A stretch of 15,812 bases of DNA from Zancudomyces culisetae. Its lineage: Eukaryota; Kickxellomycota; Harpellomycetes; Harpellales; Legeriomycetaceae. Made by a program: the position numbers and the translations under genes. The notes under the pieces are model-generated. The model made no database searches, was not told the origin of the DNA, and was given only the letters and a program-made list of their open reading frames with translations. Of this stretch, positions 1-8,638 are shown piece after piece. Every line of letters begins with the position of its first letter. The first letter of the stretch is position 1. Location: assembly GCA_001969505.1 (NCBI GenBank), contig LSSK01000261.1, forward strand, positions 1-15,812, given 5' to 3'.

Positions 1-1238
1 CTCCTCTTCATTCGCCCGCTCAATCAGTCCCATTGCCTCTCCCCCATTCTCTGTCTCTAGCTGTTGCGTAAGTGCTATCAATACCTTTACCGAATTCCAC
101 AAGCTGTTCCTCATCTCCTCCACTCTCTCCTCGTATATTTGATACATATACTCCTCTACCCCCTCACTTATCACTCCCACATCCGCCTCAAATATCACGC
201 TTCTCCCTTTTCCTTCCCTTTTTCTCCTGCCTGCTACTGCCGAAACATATCTAATAAACCGAAGTCTCTTGCCCCCTTCCTTGATCCCTTCAACTATATC
301 CCCTGCTGGAAATCCTATCCTACGTCTACCCCCTCCTCCACTATTCTTCACCCCAACTCCTTCTTCCCATACCTTTATCATAAACTCTGCTCCCTTTTCT
401 CCATTAACCTCCACCCCCCTTCCCGCCAACTCCCTTGCCACATTCTCCCATCCATTCTCATCCAAAATCCTTCCTACCGCTTCTCCCAACTTTGTCTCCA
501 AATACTCTCCCGCTCTATCTTCACGTCCTGCAATCTCCCTAATCAGCCGTGCCACGCCCTCTGCTGTAACCACCCGGCTCAAATCCACTTGTCCTCCCAC
601 TCCTGCGCCTATTCCCAACGCTCTGGCTCCTTCCCGCATTGTTTTGACTGCTTCTTCCACTGTCCCAAATCTATCTTTACCACTTCGGTATACTATCTCT
701 GTCAGTTCCATCTCTCTTTTTCTTACTTTTTCTCTTTGCTCTATTCCCTGTAAATACGTTTGATATTCCTTGTACTCGTTACTATTGTTTCCATGCACAA
801 GCTCTATCCCTCTACCCAAGCTATTTACAAACTCTTGATCTTGTACTTTTATATCCTTTCCGTCTCTTATTTCCTTTGTAACCCCTCCTATTACCTGCTC
901 TAAAATAACCCTATATATCTTTTGTTTCTCCAAATCCAAATCCTCCCTTTTCAATTCCCCAACTATTGTACAAACTATCTTTTGAACAATTCTGTTCTTT
1001 TCTTTATTCCCGTTGGTACCTCTTTTTACTCTTTTTAACAGCTATATTTATCATTTTATTTTATTTCATTTATTTTATTTTGTTACTCTGTCAGTTATTT
1101 TCCATCATCTTTCAACTTACATCTTGCAAATCTGCCAAATCTTGCTCCAAACTTTCTATACAAAGCCCTTTTATCAGTCCTATTGCCCCGGCCTCTGCCA
1201 AGGTGATGTATTCTTTTGATTGTATAATTTTTTAAAAA
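1..1238 (-). CDS. Unrecognised protein gene, partial (runs off left edge), at least two exons
   Basis: On the minus strand 1041 down to 1 is one open frame of 347 codons with no stop, so the gene continues beyond the left edge. The stretch is clearly more GC-rich than its flanks. The product is rich in Glu, Arg, Gly and Val, has no signal peptide or obvious membrane segment, and looks largely helical (for example YLQGIEQREKVRKREMEL, near 700-750). An in-frame stop lies at 1044-1042, and the first internal ATG is only at 711-709. A second open segment, 1238 to 1121 (contains EYITLAEAGAIGLIKGL), ends in a good donor (GTAAGTTG at 1120) and joins in phase 0 to 1041. I therefore infer a 79-nt intron. 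The start codon is not found; a further 5' exon beyond 1238 would be needed. I do not recognise the family and assign no function. Coding status is fairly sure; the 5' structure is not. Confidence 0.68.
1042..1120 (-). other. Probable 79-nt intron of the left-edge gene
   Basis: Reading the minus strand, the segment starts GTAAGTTG and ends ATATAG. It contains AACTGAC (plus 1089-1095), which fits a fungal branch site about 50 nt before the acceptor. Removing it joins two open frames in phase 0 and skips stops in all exon-compatible frames. This is inference from splice signals and frame only. Confidence 0.5.
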
Positions 1239-3025
1239 TTCTAAATTGTTTTACTTTTAAAACTTTTTTCTCTTTCTCTTTCTCTTTCCTTTTCCTTTAA
1301 TTAATTTAATTTAATTTTCAAATACCTTTATTTATGTTTATTATATTCCATAATACTAGTTTTTTTTTCTCCTTTTTTTTTCTTTACTTTTGCCCCTTGC
1401 AAATATAAACAATTAAAACATTTCCTACATATTTTCCAAATTATTTGCACACGTAACTATTTTTTCTTTATTTACTTTATTTTCCATTTTACAATTTATC
1501 GCAAGTTCAATTATCTAGCCTTCCACCACACCACACCACACCACTCACCACTCCTTTTTTCCTATTTTCCTTTTCTTCCTCTTATTTTCCTGTAATCAGA
1601 AATCTTTTATTTTATTTTTTTGTTTTACAATACGGACTTGTAAATAGTCCCTAAAAATAAGATTACAATTTAATATAATACATGTATATGTTGTATATAA
1701 AGTACTCTAGTCTATTATTGTTTATTTTTTCGTTGACATTAGTTTGAGCTTTTAAAAAACTACGTGTAGTACCTTACATTTAATAAAAGTAGAAAATATA
1801 CATAATATGGAAGAACAAAAACAAATAAAAACATGTTTGTGTTTTAATTATAACACCGCTGTTTCTTTTCTTTTTTTTTTCCAACCCAGCATAATATACA
1901 ACTCCTATTATACCTCGTTACCTCTATTTCTTAACTATAATCCTACAAAACTTGTATACATCCATTCTATCTCTCTTTTTTTTCTTTTTTCTTTTTTCTT
2001 TTTTTACAAGGTATGTTGGGATTGAATTTCAGTTAAAGGTCGTTGTGCAATCAACCCAAAATACAAAAAAACTAATTTAATGTATATCTTTTCGCTTCAC
2101 CTTTTCATTATCTAGCTTTTTGAGATGGTAATGGCTTTTTTTTAATATTATTCACTTACAACTATATCATCATATTCCCATATCAAGAAAATATGATAAA
2201 ACACAAGACCTCTTTTCTCTTTCTCTCCTCTCCGTTCATACCTATCACTGCAAACATCTTTATATTTAAAAAACTACCCCTCCTCATACAAATTTTCATC
2301 CACAAAAAGTAATGTTTGTATCACCTCCTCCCTCTTTTTTTCCCGAGCTCTGATCCCAAATATTATTGTTTTAGGTTTTTGTTTTTGTTTTTGTTTTTTT
2401 GTTTTTTCCACTTTTATTTTCATGTCCTTGCATCATTGATCTACTTTTAGCTTTTCCAACAAGAAAAAAAATAGAAAAAAAAGGAAGGGTAAAAACAATA
2501 TATAATTTTTTATTCTTGCAAAGCCTCCTTTCTTTTTCTCCTTCCTTTCTTCTTTTTCTCCTTTTTTTCTTTTTTTGTCTCTCTTTTTTTCATTATACTG
2601 AAAAAAGTACAAGCGACAATACACACCTTTTTAACCCTATTTTTGATTATTTCCACAAAAACCTCCCATATTACCACATCTAACAAAACCAATAAAATAT
2701 CAAAGGCGCTCTTGCCTGTTGCCCGTTGCTTTTAACCTTTTGTCTTTTGTTTTCACCTTTATGTAATTTTGATTTTACAAATATTCCGACTTTTATAAAG
2801 ATTGTTTGTTATCATCTCTTTTCCAACTCCTTTCCACAATATAGCTTTTTTTTCTTATTTTTTCTTAAAGTTTCAATCTATTTCTTCTCACGTCATTTTT
2901 TTTCAATTTTTTTTTCAGAATTTAAAATTTTTATAATTTTTATAATATTATTTATTTATTCATCAAATTATAGAAAAAACAGAATAACAAAAGATAGATA
3001 AAATATAATATATAAAATATAAAAC
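1239..3025. other. Divergent intergenic region, T-rich, no gene seen
   Basis: This separates the minus-strand left gene from plus-strand PSD1. It is very AT-rich, with long T and CT tracts on the plus strand (for example 1365-1382, 1972-2007, 2385-2410 and 2525-2590). The few short open frames are low-complexity Phe/Lys/Ser strings. Just before the PSD1 start, 2995-3025 is a run of TATA-like A/T sequence that could act as the core promoter. A 5' exon of the left gene may be hidden here, but I could not locate it. No tRNA A/B-box pair was seen. Confidence 0.6.
1526..1543. repeat. Short ACACC pentamer repeat
   Basis: CCACA/ACACC units repeat about three to four times in a row, giving a C/A-only strand whose complement is GGTGT. 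It resembles yeast-type TG-rich telomeric DNA in composition but is far too short to be a telomere. Confidence 0.7.
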
Positions 3026-5050
3026 ATGTTACCCAAAAAAAAAATATACTCCTCCCTTTCCGCTCGATATGGGCCGTCTACTCTTCAACTTCCTCGAAAT
3101 ACTATACCTATAGTCAGGTACTCTTCTATTCATTCTGCAAATACTGCTGGTAAAATCAATATCTACTCATTGCGTTCCCATAGTATAATGGTTCAGCCAA
3201 AGCCCCATGATAATGGTAATGGAAATTCTCCCACCCAGAATTGGAATTCTCAAACCTCACTGACTAGTAACAGTAACAGTAGCAGCAGTAGTATCCACCT
3301 CTTTAGATATGGTGGTATCTCACATGGCATAACCTTCAGTAACTCCGCTGTTTCTAAAAGTGTGACCAACAATCCGACAAAGAAATCCAACTTTATTCCT
3401 TCTCGAAATTTCCTAACAACACTCGATTTGACCCGGTTCAAGACTAGACGCAACAACGACCTTGGAATCGGAAGCTCACTCTCGATTAGGAAAAACCATT
3501 TCTCCAGTTCCTCCTCCGCACCCAACGGTGATGAGAATAAAGGCTCCAAAAAAGATGAGAAATCCCAAAAACTCGAGTGGTTTTGGATACCAGCAAAAGT
3601 TGGAATAGCCTATCTCTGTGTTCTTCAACTATACCACCTTCTTCAAAAAACATACAATGAGAAATCTCAACTTGAAGATCAAGATGGCGAACACGACCAT
3701 GAACGCCAGCAACACCAGGGACATTTACAGGGGCACGAAAGTGAAGGGGATCATGAAAAAATTGCACGCGTGGTTCAGGGGCCATGGCATGTCAAAGTAG
3801 TTGCAAAACTTCCGCTCCGTGCGCTTTCTCGATTTTTCGGATGGTTTAACGAACTGGAGCTTCCAGTAGTTCTTCGTTCTCCACTGCTTCGACTTTATGG
3901 TTGGGTGTTTGGTTGTGACATGAGTGAAATGAAGGACCCAGATCTAAAAAACTACAGCAACCTGGCGTCGTTTTTTTATAGAGAAATCAAGGAAACAGCC
4001 AGACCCATCGATTCAGGTCTTGTAGTAAGTCCGTCAGATGGTAAGGTGCTTCATTTCGGTGTTGTTGAAAGCGATGGTGTGATCGAGCAAGTAAAAGGTG
4101 TTACTTATAGCCTGAGAGACTTTTTGGGTATGGACAGGAGAAGAAAAGTACCGAGTGACGGTAGTCATAATAATATTAACACGATCACTGTTGTTAATGG
4201 TAAAAGCAACAATAGCAAGGATGATGGAAATATAAATAGCAATGGAGATAGCAATGGAAATGGTGATGGCAAAGGTAGTGATGCTGAAACCAAAACCAAC
4301 ACTGAAGTTGTAGTTAGCACCAATTCCAGTAATGGTGACGCTCATGTTAATGAATCGGATCTAGAAGTAGCTATTGAAAGTCACTCAGAAGCATTATCGT
4401 CAGCTGAGAATTTTGCTGAAATCAACGACATCTCATATTCGGTAGATACACTGCTTTTGGGAGGCAAAAACACTATTTCCGCAAGTGACGACTCGACAAG
4501 TGGATCCGTTGCTCATATACAGGACATTAAGCTGCTACCTGGAAACAAGCTGTTTTTCTGTGTTGTCTATTTAGCTCCTGGAAACTACCACCGCTTCCAC
4601 TCTCCTACCGACTGGACCGTTCAATCCCGAAGACATTTTGTAGGTGATCTGTATTCCGTCAGTCCTTACATTGCCAAAAAACTGCGCAACCTCTTTGTTC
4701 TCAACGAACGTGTATGTTTGATGGGAACATGGAAGCATGGCTTCATGTCAATGGTTCCAGTTGGTGCTACAAATGTAGGCTCTGTGGTTCTGAATTTCGA
4801 AGACCAACTGAAAACAAATCTCAAACATCACCCCAAGAGCATGTTTGGCCGGTATTTCGAATTGATCTATGGAGACCATTCGGGCCACTCTGCTGGTGGA
4901 ATTCCCATCACCAAGGGCCAAGAGCTTGGCGGTTTTCGTCTTGGCTCCACGGTTGTTTTGGTGTTTGAAGCTCCAGAAACATTTAAATTCTGTATCAATC
5001 CTGGCCAAAAAATTGAAATGGGTCAATTAATTGGTGATTTATCTGATTAA
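3026..5050 (+). CDS. PSD1: Phosphatidylserine decarboxylase, mitochondrial (Psd1 type)
   Basis: Decarboxylates phosphatidylserine to phosphatidylethanolamine at the mitochondrial inner membrane. The 674-residue protein has a basic, Ser-rich N-terminus consistent with import, a likely membrane segment at residues 185-210, and an acidic His-rich stretch at 217-245. The catalytic domain begins near 250. Family landmarks are intact: SPSDGKV with Asp338, YHRFHSP with His522 and His525, and FRLGSTVV near the C-terminus. In this family the precursor cleaves itself between Gly and Ser of LGST (Gly640/Ser641), and the new Ser end becomes the pyruvoyl cofactor of the small alpha subunit. Asp and His act with this Ser. 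A low-complexity Asn/Ser/Gly/Asp insert at about 371-496 separates Asp338 from His525, making the protein longer than the roughly 500-residue S. cerevisiae enzyme. No intron is needed. The first in-frame ATG follows a TATA-rich leader. The stop is 166 bp from the convergent CAB5 stop. Confidence 0.97.
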   Translation: MLPKKKIYSSLSARYGPSTLQLPRNTIPIVRYSSIHSANTAGKINIYSLRSHSIMVQPKPHDNGNGNSPTQNWNSQTSLTSNSNSSSSSIHLFRYGGISHGITFSNSAVSKSVTNNPTKKSNFIPSRNFLTTLDLTRFKTRRNNDLGIGSSLSIRKNHFSSSSSAPNGDENKGSKKDEKSQKLEWFWIPAKVGIAYLCVLQLYHLLQKTYNEKSQLEDQDGEHDHERQQHQGHLQGHESEGDHEKIARVVQGPWHVKVVAKLPLRALSRFFGWFNELELPVVLRSPLLRLYGWVFGCDMSEMKDPDLKNYSNLASFFYREIKETARPIDSGLVVSPSDGKVLHFGVVESDGVIEQVKGVTYSLRDFLGMDRRRKVPSDGSHNNINTITVVNGKSNNSKDDGNINSNGDSNGNGDGKGSDAETKTNTEVVVSTNSSNGDAHVNESDLEVAIESHSEALSSAENFAEINDISYSVDTLLLGGKNTISASDDSTSGSVAHIQDIKLLPGNKLFFCVVYLAPGNYHRFHSPTDWTVQSRRHFVGDLYSVSPYIAKKLRNLFVLNERVCLMGTWKHGFMSMVPVGATNVGSVVLNFEDQLKTNLKHHPKSMFGRYFELIYGDHSGHSAGGIPITKGQELGGFRLGSTVVLVFEAPETFKFCINPGQKIEMGQLIGDLSD

Positions 5051-5216
5051 TTTTTACACACTCTCTTTCCTCCTTTTTCATTTTCATTTTCATTTTGATT
5101 TATGTTTCGTTTTGTTTATAATCTCCAAGCTTTTTTTTGTATTTAAAGAAAGAAAAAAATCGATGGAAAATTGATGAGGTGGAGGAGGGAAAAAAAAATA
5201 CAAATAATTATGTTTA

Positions 5217-6391
5217 TCAATATCCAAAAAATGAATACACACAAATCACCAACCCAGCTACAACCCCTTTGAAATATGTCGAATATTGCCGTGTTATCCC
5301 CATCCCAATCATACTTCCTATAATACTCACAGGTCCTATTATTGCACTGTATGTTTTTACGATCGAAGGCTCTATTTCCACCAATATCTGCTTGACCTGT
5401 GCGTATGTATCGTCAATAGTTCCGTTATTATCTACCACTATATCTGCCCTTTTTCTTTTTTCAACCATGCTCAGCTGAGACATTATTCTGAGATTTGCAT
5501 CCTCCTCCGAAATACTATCGCGCTTCATTAACCTTTGCCTCTGTGTTTCTTCAGAACTATATGGTATATAATATGTTTTTTAATTGTTATAACTAAATCA
5601 ATCAATCAATCAAATAACCAACCAACCAACCAATCAACCAACCAACCAATTTTGCATTTGAATAACAAAAGAGAAGGAAAGGGAAGGAAAGGGATCACAC
5701 ACACATATACATACATACAAATACATGTTTTTTTTTCTTCCTCCTCTCCCCGATTAAGCATTCGTTCGCTCCCGCATACTTACCAGCTAACTACAATTGT
5801 TTTTCCGCAGTACCTATCCAACTTGGCCTCAAACAACAATGGTACATCCAAAACACACAGCTTACTTCCTTTCAAATACTGTTTGAGCACTTGTAATATC
5901 AGTTTTTTTCTAACTACTGGATGTGTACATTTGTTGAGTAGCATTCTCTTTTCGGTATTGTCAAAAATAATCTTGCCCAACTTTTTTCTATCGATTTCCT
6001 CGCTCCCTTCAACCAATATCTCTCGTCCGAAATGCTTCACCACGTTTCTGTACCCTTCTTCGCCTGGTTCCATAATCTTTTTCGCTATGATATCCGCATC
6101 TATTATCTCTATACCCTGTTTTTCGATATATTTACTAACCGTGCTTTTTCCTATTTATTCCCATATTCTCATGCTTTTAGTTTTCCTTCTTTGTATTATT
6201 ATTATTGTTGTTGTTATTATTGTTATTTTTATCATTCAATAGTAACCTAAAATTTTTACTGTCATTTCACTAAAATTCCAAATTTAAAAAAACAGATAAA
6301 GCTTATACAATGTCAAATATATCCTGGGGAGGTTTTTTTTTTTTGCTGCCTTACCTGTGGATATTCCACCTGTTAATCCCACTATTAACAT
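5217..6391 (-). CDS. CAB5: Dephospho-CoA kinase, three exons
   Basis: Phosphorylates the 3'-hydroxyl of dephospho-CoA with ATP, the last step of CoA synthesis. Exons on the minus strand are 6391-6355, 6150-5784 and 5556-5217, giving 744 nt and 247 residues. Introns are 6354-6151 (GTAAGG...TAG, 204 nt) and 5783-5557 (GTAAGT...TAG, 227 nt). The P-loop GLTGGISTGKST (residues 5-16) is made only by joining exons 1 and 2: the first intron interrupts the Gly13 codon. IIDAD follows at 28-32, VLDVPLLFEAKLD at 112-124, and VVSCSEETQRQRLMKRD at 132-148 spans the second junction. The lid/DNNGTIDD region follows. The last 50 or so residues are hydrophobic with a Gly/Ile-rich segment, as in fungal Cab5, suggesting membrane association. 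An in-frame TAG lies upstream of the ATG with no other ATG between. Identification is secure; splice sites are supported by family alignment from memory. Confidence 0.94.
5596..5650. repeat. AATC/AACC tetranucleotide repeats inside CAB5 intron 2
   Basis: About four AATC units are followed by two blocks of AACC units on the plus strand (TTGG on the transcribed strand). The tract lies wholly within the second CAB5 intron and does not touch its splice sites. It is an ordinary microsatellite, likely variable in length. Confidence 0.85.
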
Positions 6392-7345
6392 TATTATTTG
6401 TATTCTTGTATTTCTCTATTTTTTTTCTCTTTGAATTTCCACCTATTCTGACTCTCTTTTGTTTTAAAAGTATTTACGGAGCTTTAAATCTTTATATTAT
6501 TACCTATTTTTATTTGTCTTGTTATATATTTATATCTATCTAGTATTAAATATTCTTTTTCATTTTGAATAAATCTACAATCTATTAAATGAAAAGTAAC
6601 AAAACAAAATTGCTGCAATTTATAAAGGAACCAAAATTGAAAAGCAAACAACACACTCACAAAATGCAAATTTTACTAACATCAAAAGTGTATAGAGAAT
6701 ATTTGCACACTTTAATGTTTCAGCTTTGGTTTTATCTTTTTGTAACCAGAAAAAAAAACAAAATCTACTGGTTAACTTGTCTTTTCCCACAAGCTTTTAT
6801 CTGTTTACTATGACTTTTTTTAATTTTTTTTCTTTCTCTCTTTCTCTCTCTCTTCACATTTAGTTGTACTCTTGTTGTATATTTCATCGATATGTGATGA
6901 TACTATCTATATTTTACGACAGTATTTTTAACCCTTTTATTTAACCAAACTTGTTTGTATACTATTTTGGTTTGGTTTATCTTGTTCAGTATTCTCATAT
7001 TCATCAATTTATTGTGTTTTAATTGGAATATGAAAATAATAAAGATGTAAAAATAAAAAATATATATAAAAAAAGATGATAACGGTATTTTTCCCAAAAA
7101 CTACGCACACTGTTCATTAATTCGCTTTTTTTCTTTTATCAATCTTTTCATCACGCTTTTCATCACGCTTTTTTTCTTCTTTTCTCTTTTTTTTTTTGTA
7201 GTTTTGGATACTCTGAAGGTTTATTTAAATATAAACAATAACATTATAAGAAATACCAAAAGAAATCAAGTTGCTTTCTCCCCCCCCCACCTTTGAATTC
7301 TATTATAAATAGAGTTCGTTTTATTTTTCAATTACCAGTTATACC

Positions 7346-7380
7346 ATGGAATGGAACGGAACGGAATGAAATGAAATGAG
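7346..7380. repeat. GGAAC/GGAAT-type pentamer repeat
   Basis: Seven imperfect 5-bp units run in sequence (GGAAT, GGAAC, GGAAC, GGAAT, then GAAAT variants). The change from GGAAY to GAAAT units suggests point mutation within an old array. It overlaps no gene call. Confidence 0.75.
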
Positions 7381-8497
7381 ATAATATAAAATACGTACCA
7401 GAAATCATTCTTTGTCTGTGCATTTTCTTGTTCTTGTAGGTGCTACAAAGAAAAAAACCTTCCAGGCTTTTGCAATATAACAAATTCCTCCCCCCCCCCC
7501 TCCTTTTTCTACTTACTTTCTTATTTCTTTATATACGCCAATCGAACATCTCTCTCTTCTTCCTCTCATCACATGTTTTTTTTTTCCTCGATGAGCAATA
7601 CTTTTTTTAATCATGTATATGATATGTAGGATCCATCTTGAAATCCAAAATGATAAATGATATTATCAGAATACCACTAGTATTTTTTTTTAAAAAAAAC
7701 TCCCCCGTCTATACAAGCATCGATAATATAAAACCTAAATACAATCAAAATTACCCAGAAAGAAAAAAAGGAAAAAAGGATGGAGGGATGGAGGGATGGT
7801 GCTCATTTTGAATATATGTATACTTTTTACGCATTCCTTAGCTGGATCAAAACTTTGGTTAAAAACAAAAAAACAAAAAATAAAAACATTAACCATCACC
7901 AACCATCCCTTTTCAACCACATCTCCCTCCCCCTCCTAAATAAAAAGCTATTTTCAATTTCATCCTCATTCTCATTTTGTGTATTTGAACAGAAATGCTA
8001 AAACTCCAAGGTTGTTTTTGAAATATATAATGATTTTTATGCATTACAAAAATTGCTTTAGATATTGAATAAAAAAAAACCCCCAATAAATAAATATATA
8101 TGTGCATACAATTTATAAAAAGTGGTTTTTATTTGCCATGTAAATTTTTTTTTTTTTTTTTGTTGAAGATTAGTTTCTAAATCATTTTGAAAGAAAAAAA
8201 GAAAAAAAGAAAAAAAAATTTTTTTAATTTAAATTTTCAATATATTTTATTTTTTAGGCTTTTTTTTTTCTTTTTTTTTTATGTTCTTTTAGTATTAGAG
8301 GTCAATATTGAAAAAACAAGAAGAAATCCAAATAAATAAATAAATAAATGAAATGAAATACGATTTTATTATTATTTTTGTTTTTGGTTTTGGTTTTGTT
8401 TTTATTATTGTTCAGTTCAGTTTAAATATTTTAAAAAAAGAGCTGACAAAAGAAAAATTACAACATATATACTTCCACTACAAAAAACTATATTTTA

Positions 8498-8519
8498 TTT
8501 ACTTTTACTTTTACTTTTA
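8498..8519. repeat. ACTTTT hexamer repeat upstream of NUP1
   Basis: Three to four copies of ACTTTT lie about 120 bp before the nucleoporin start codon. A longer array of the same unit lies about 130 bp before the next plus-strand gene (12475-12510). Whether it is a promoter element or a chance microsatellite cannot be told from the sequence. Confidence 0.75.
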
Positions 8520-8638
8520 ACTTATAGACGCCAGAATTACAGGATAACGCATATAATAAAACAATATAGATAGAAAATAGCACACACACAAACGCACACA
8601 ACCCACCCCCTTTCCCCCCCTTCAAAGAGAAAGAAAAA

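Larger units (their letters stand above)
6392..8638. other. Divergent CAB5-NUP1 intergenic region, repeat-rich, no firm gene
   Basis: This 2.25-kb stretch lies between the start codons of CAB5 (minus) and the nucleoporin gene (plus). It holds A/T homopolymers (8147-8161 and 8265-8280), GAAAAAAA units at 8190-8217, AAAT units at 8330-8350, C runs at 7280-7289 and 7489-7500, and a GGAAC/GGAAT pentamer tract at 7346-7380. Open frames of 60-77 codons here are A/T-rich and unconvincing. One minus-strand set of exons (7614-7517, 7442-7399, 7212-7163) joins in frame with good donors; see findings. The NUP1 5' leader just before 8639 is a C-run followed by a purine tract. Confidence 0.55.

Noticed and set aside
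64-763. Plus-strand frames of 229 and 164 codons
   Set aside because: They are the complement of the minus-strand coding frame, and give Pro/Ser/Leu/His-rich low-complexity products with no motif.
2433-2692. Minus-strand Lys/Glu-rich short frames
   Set aside because: They translate poly-T/CT tracts on the plus strand; the Lys/Glu/Arg runs are what such tracts give by chance.
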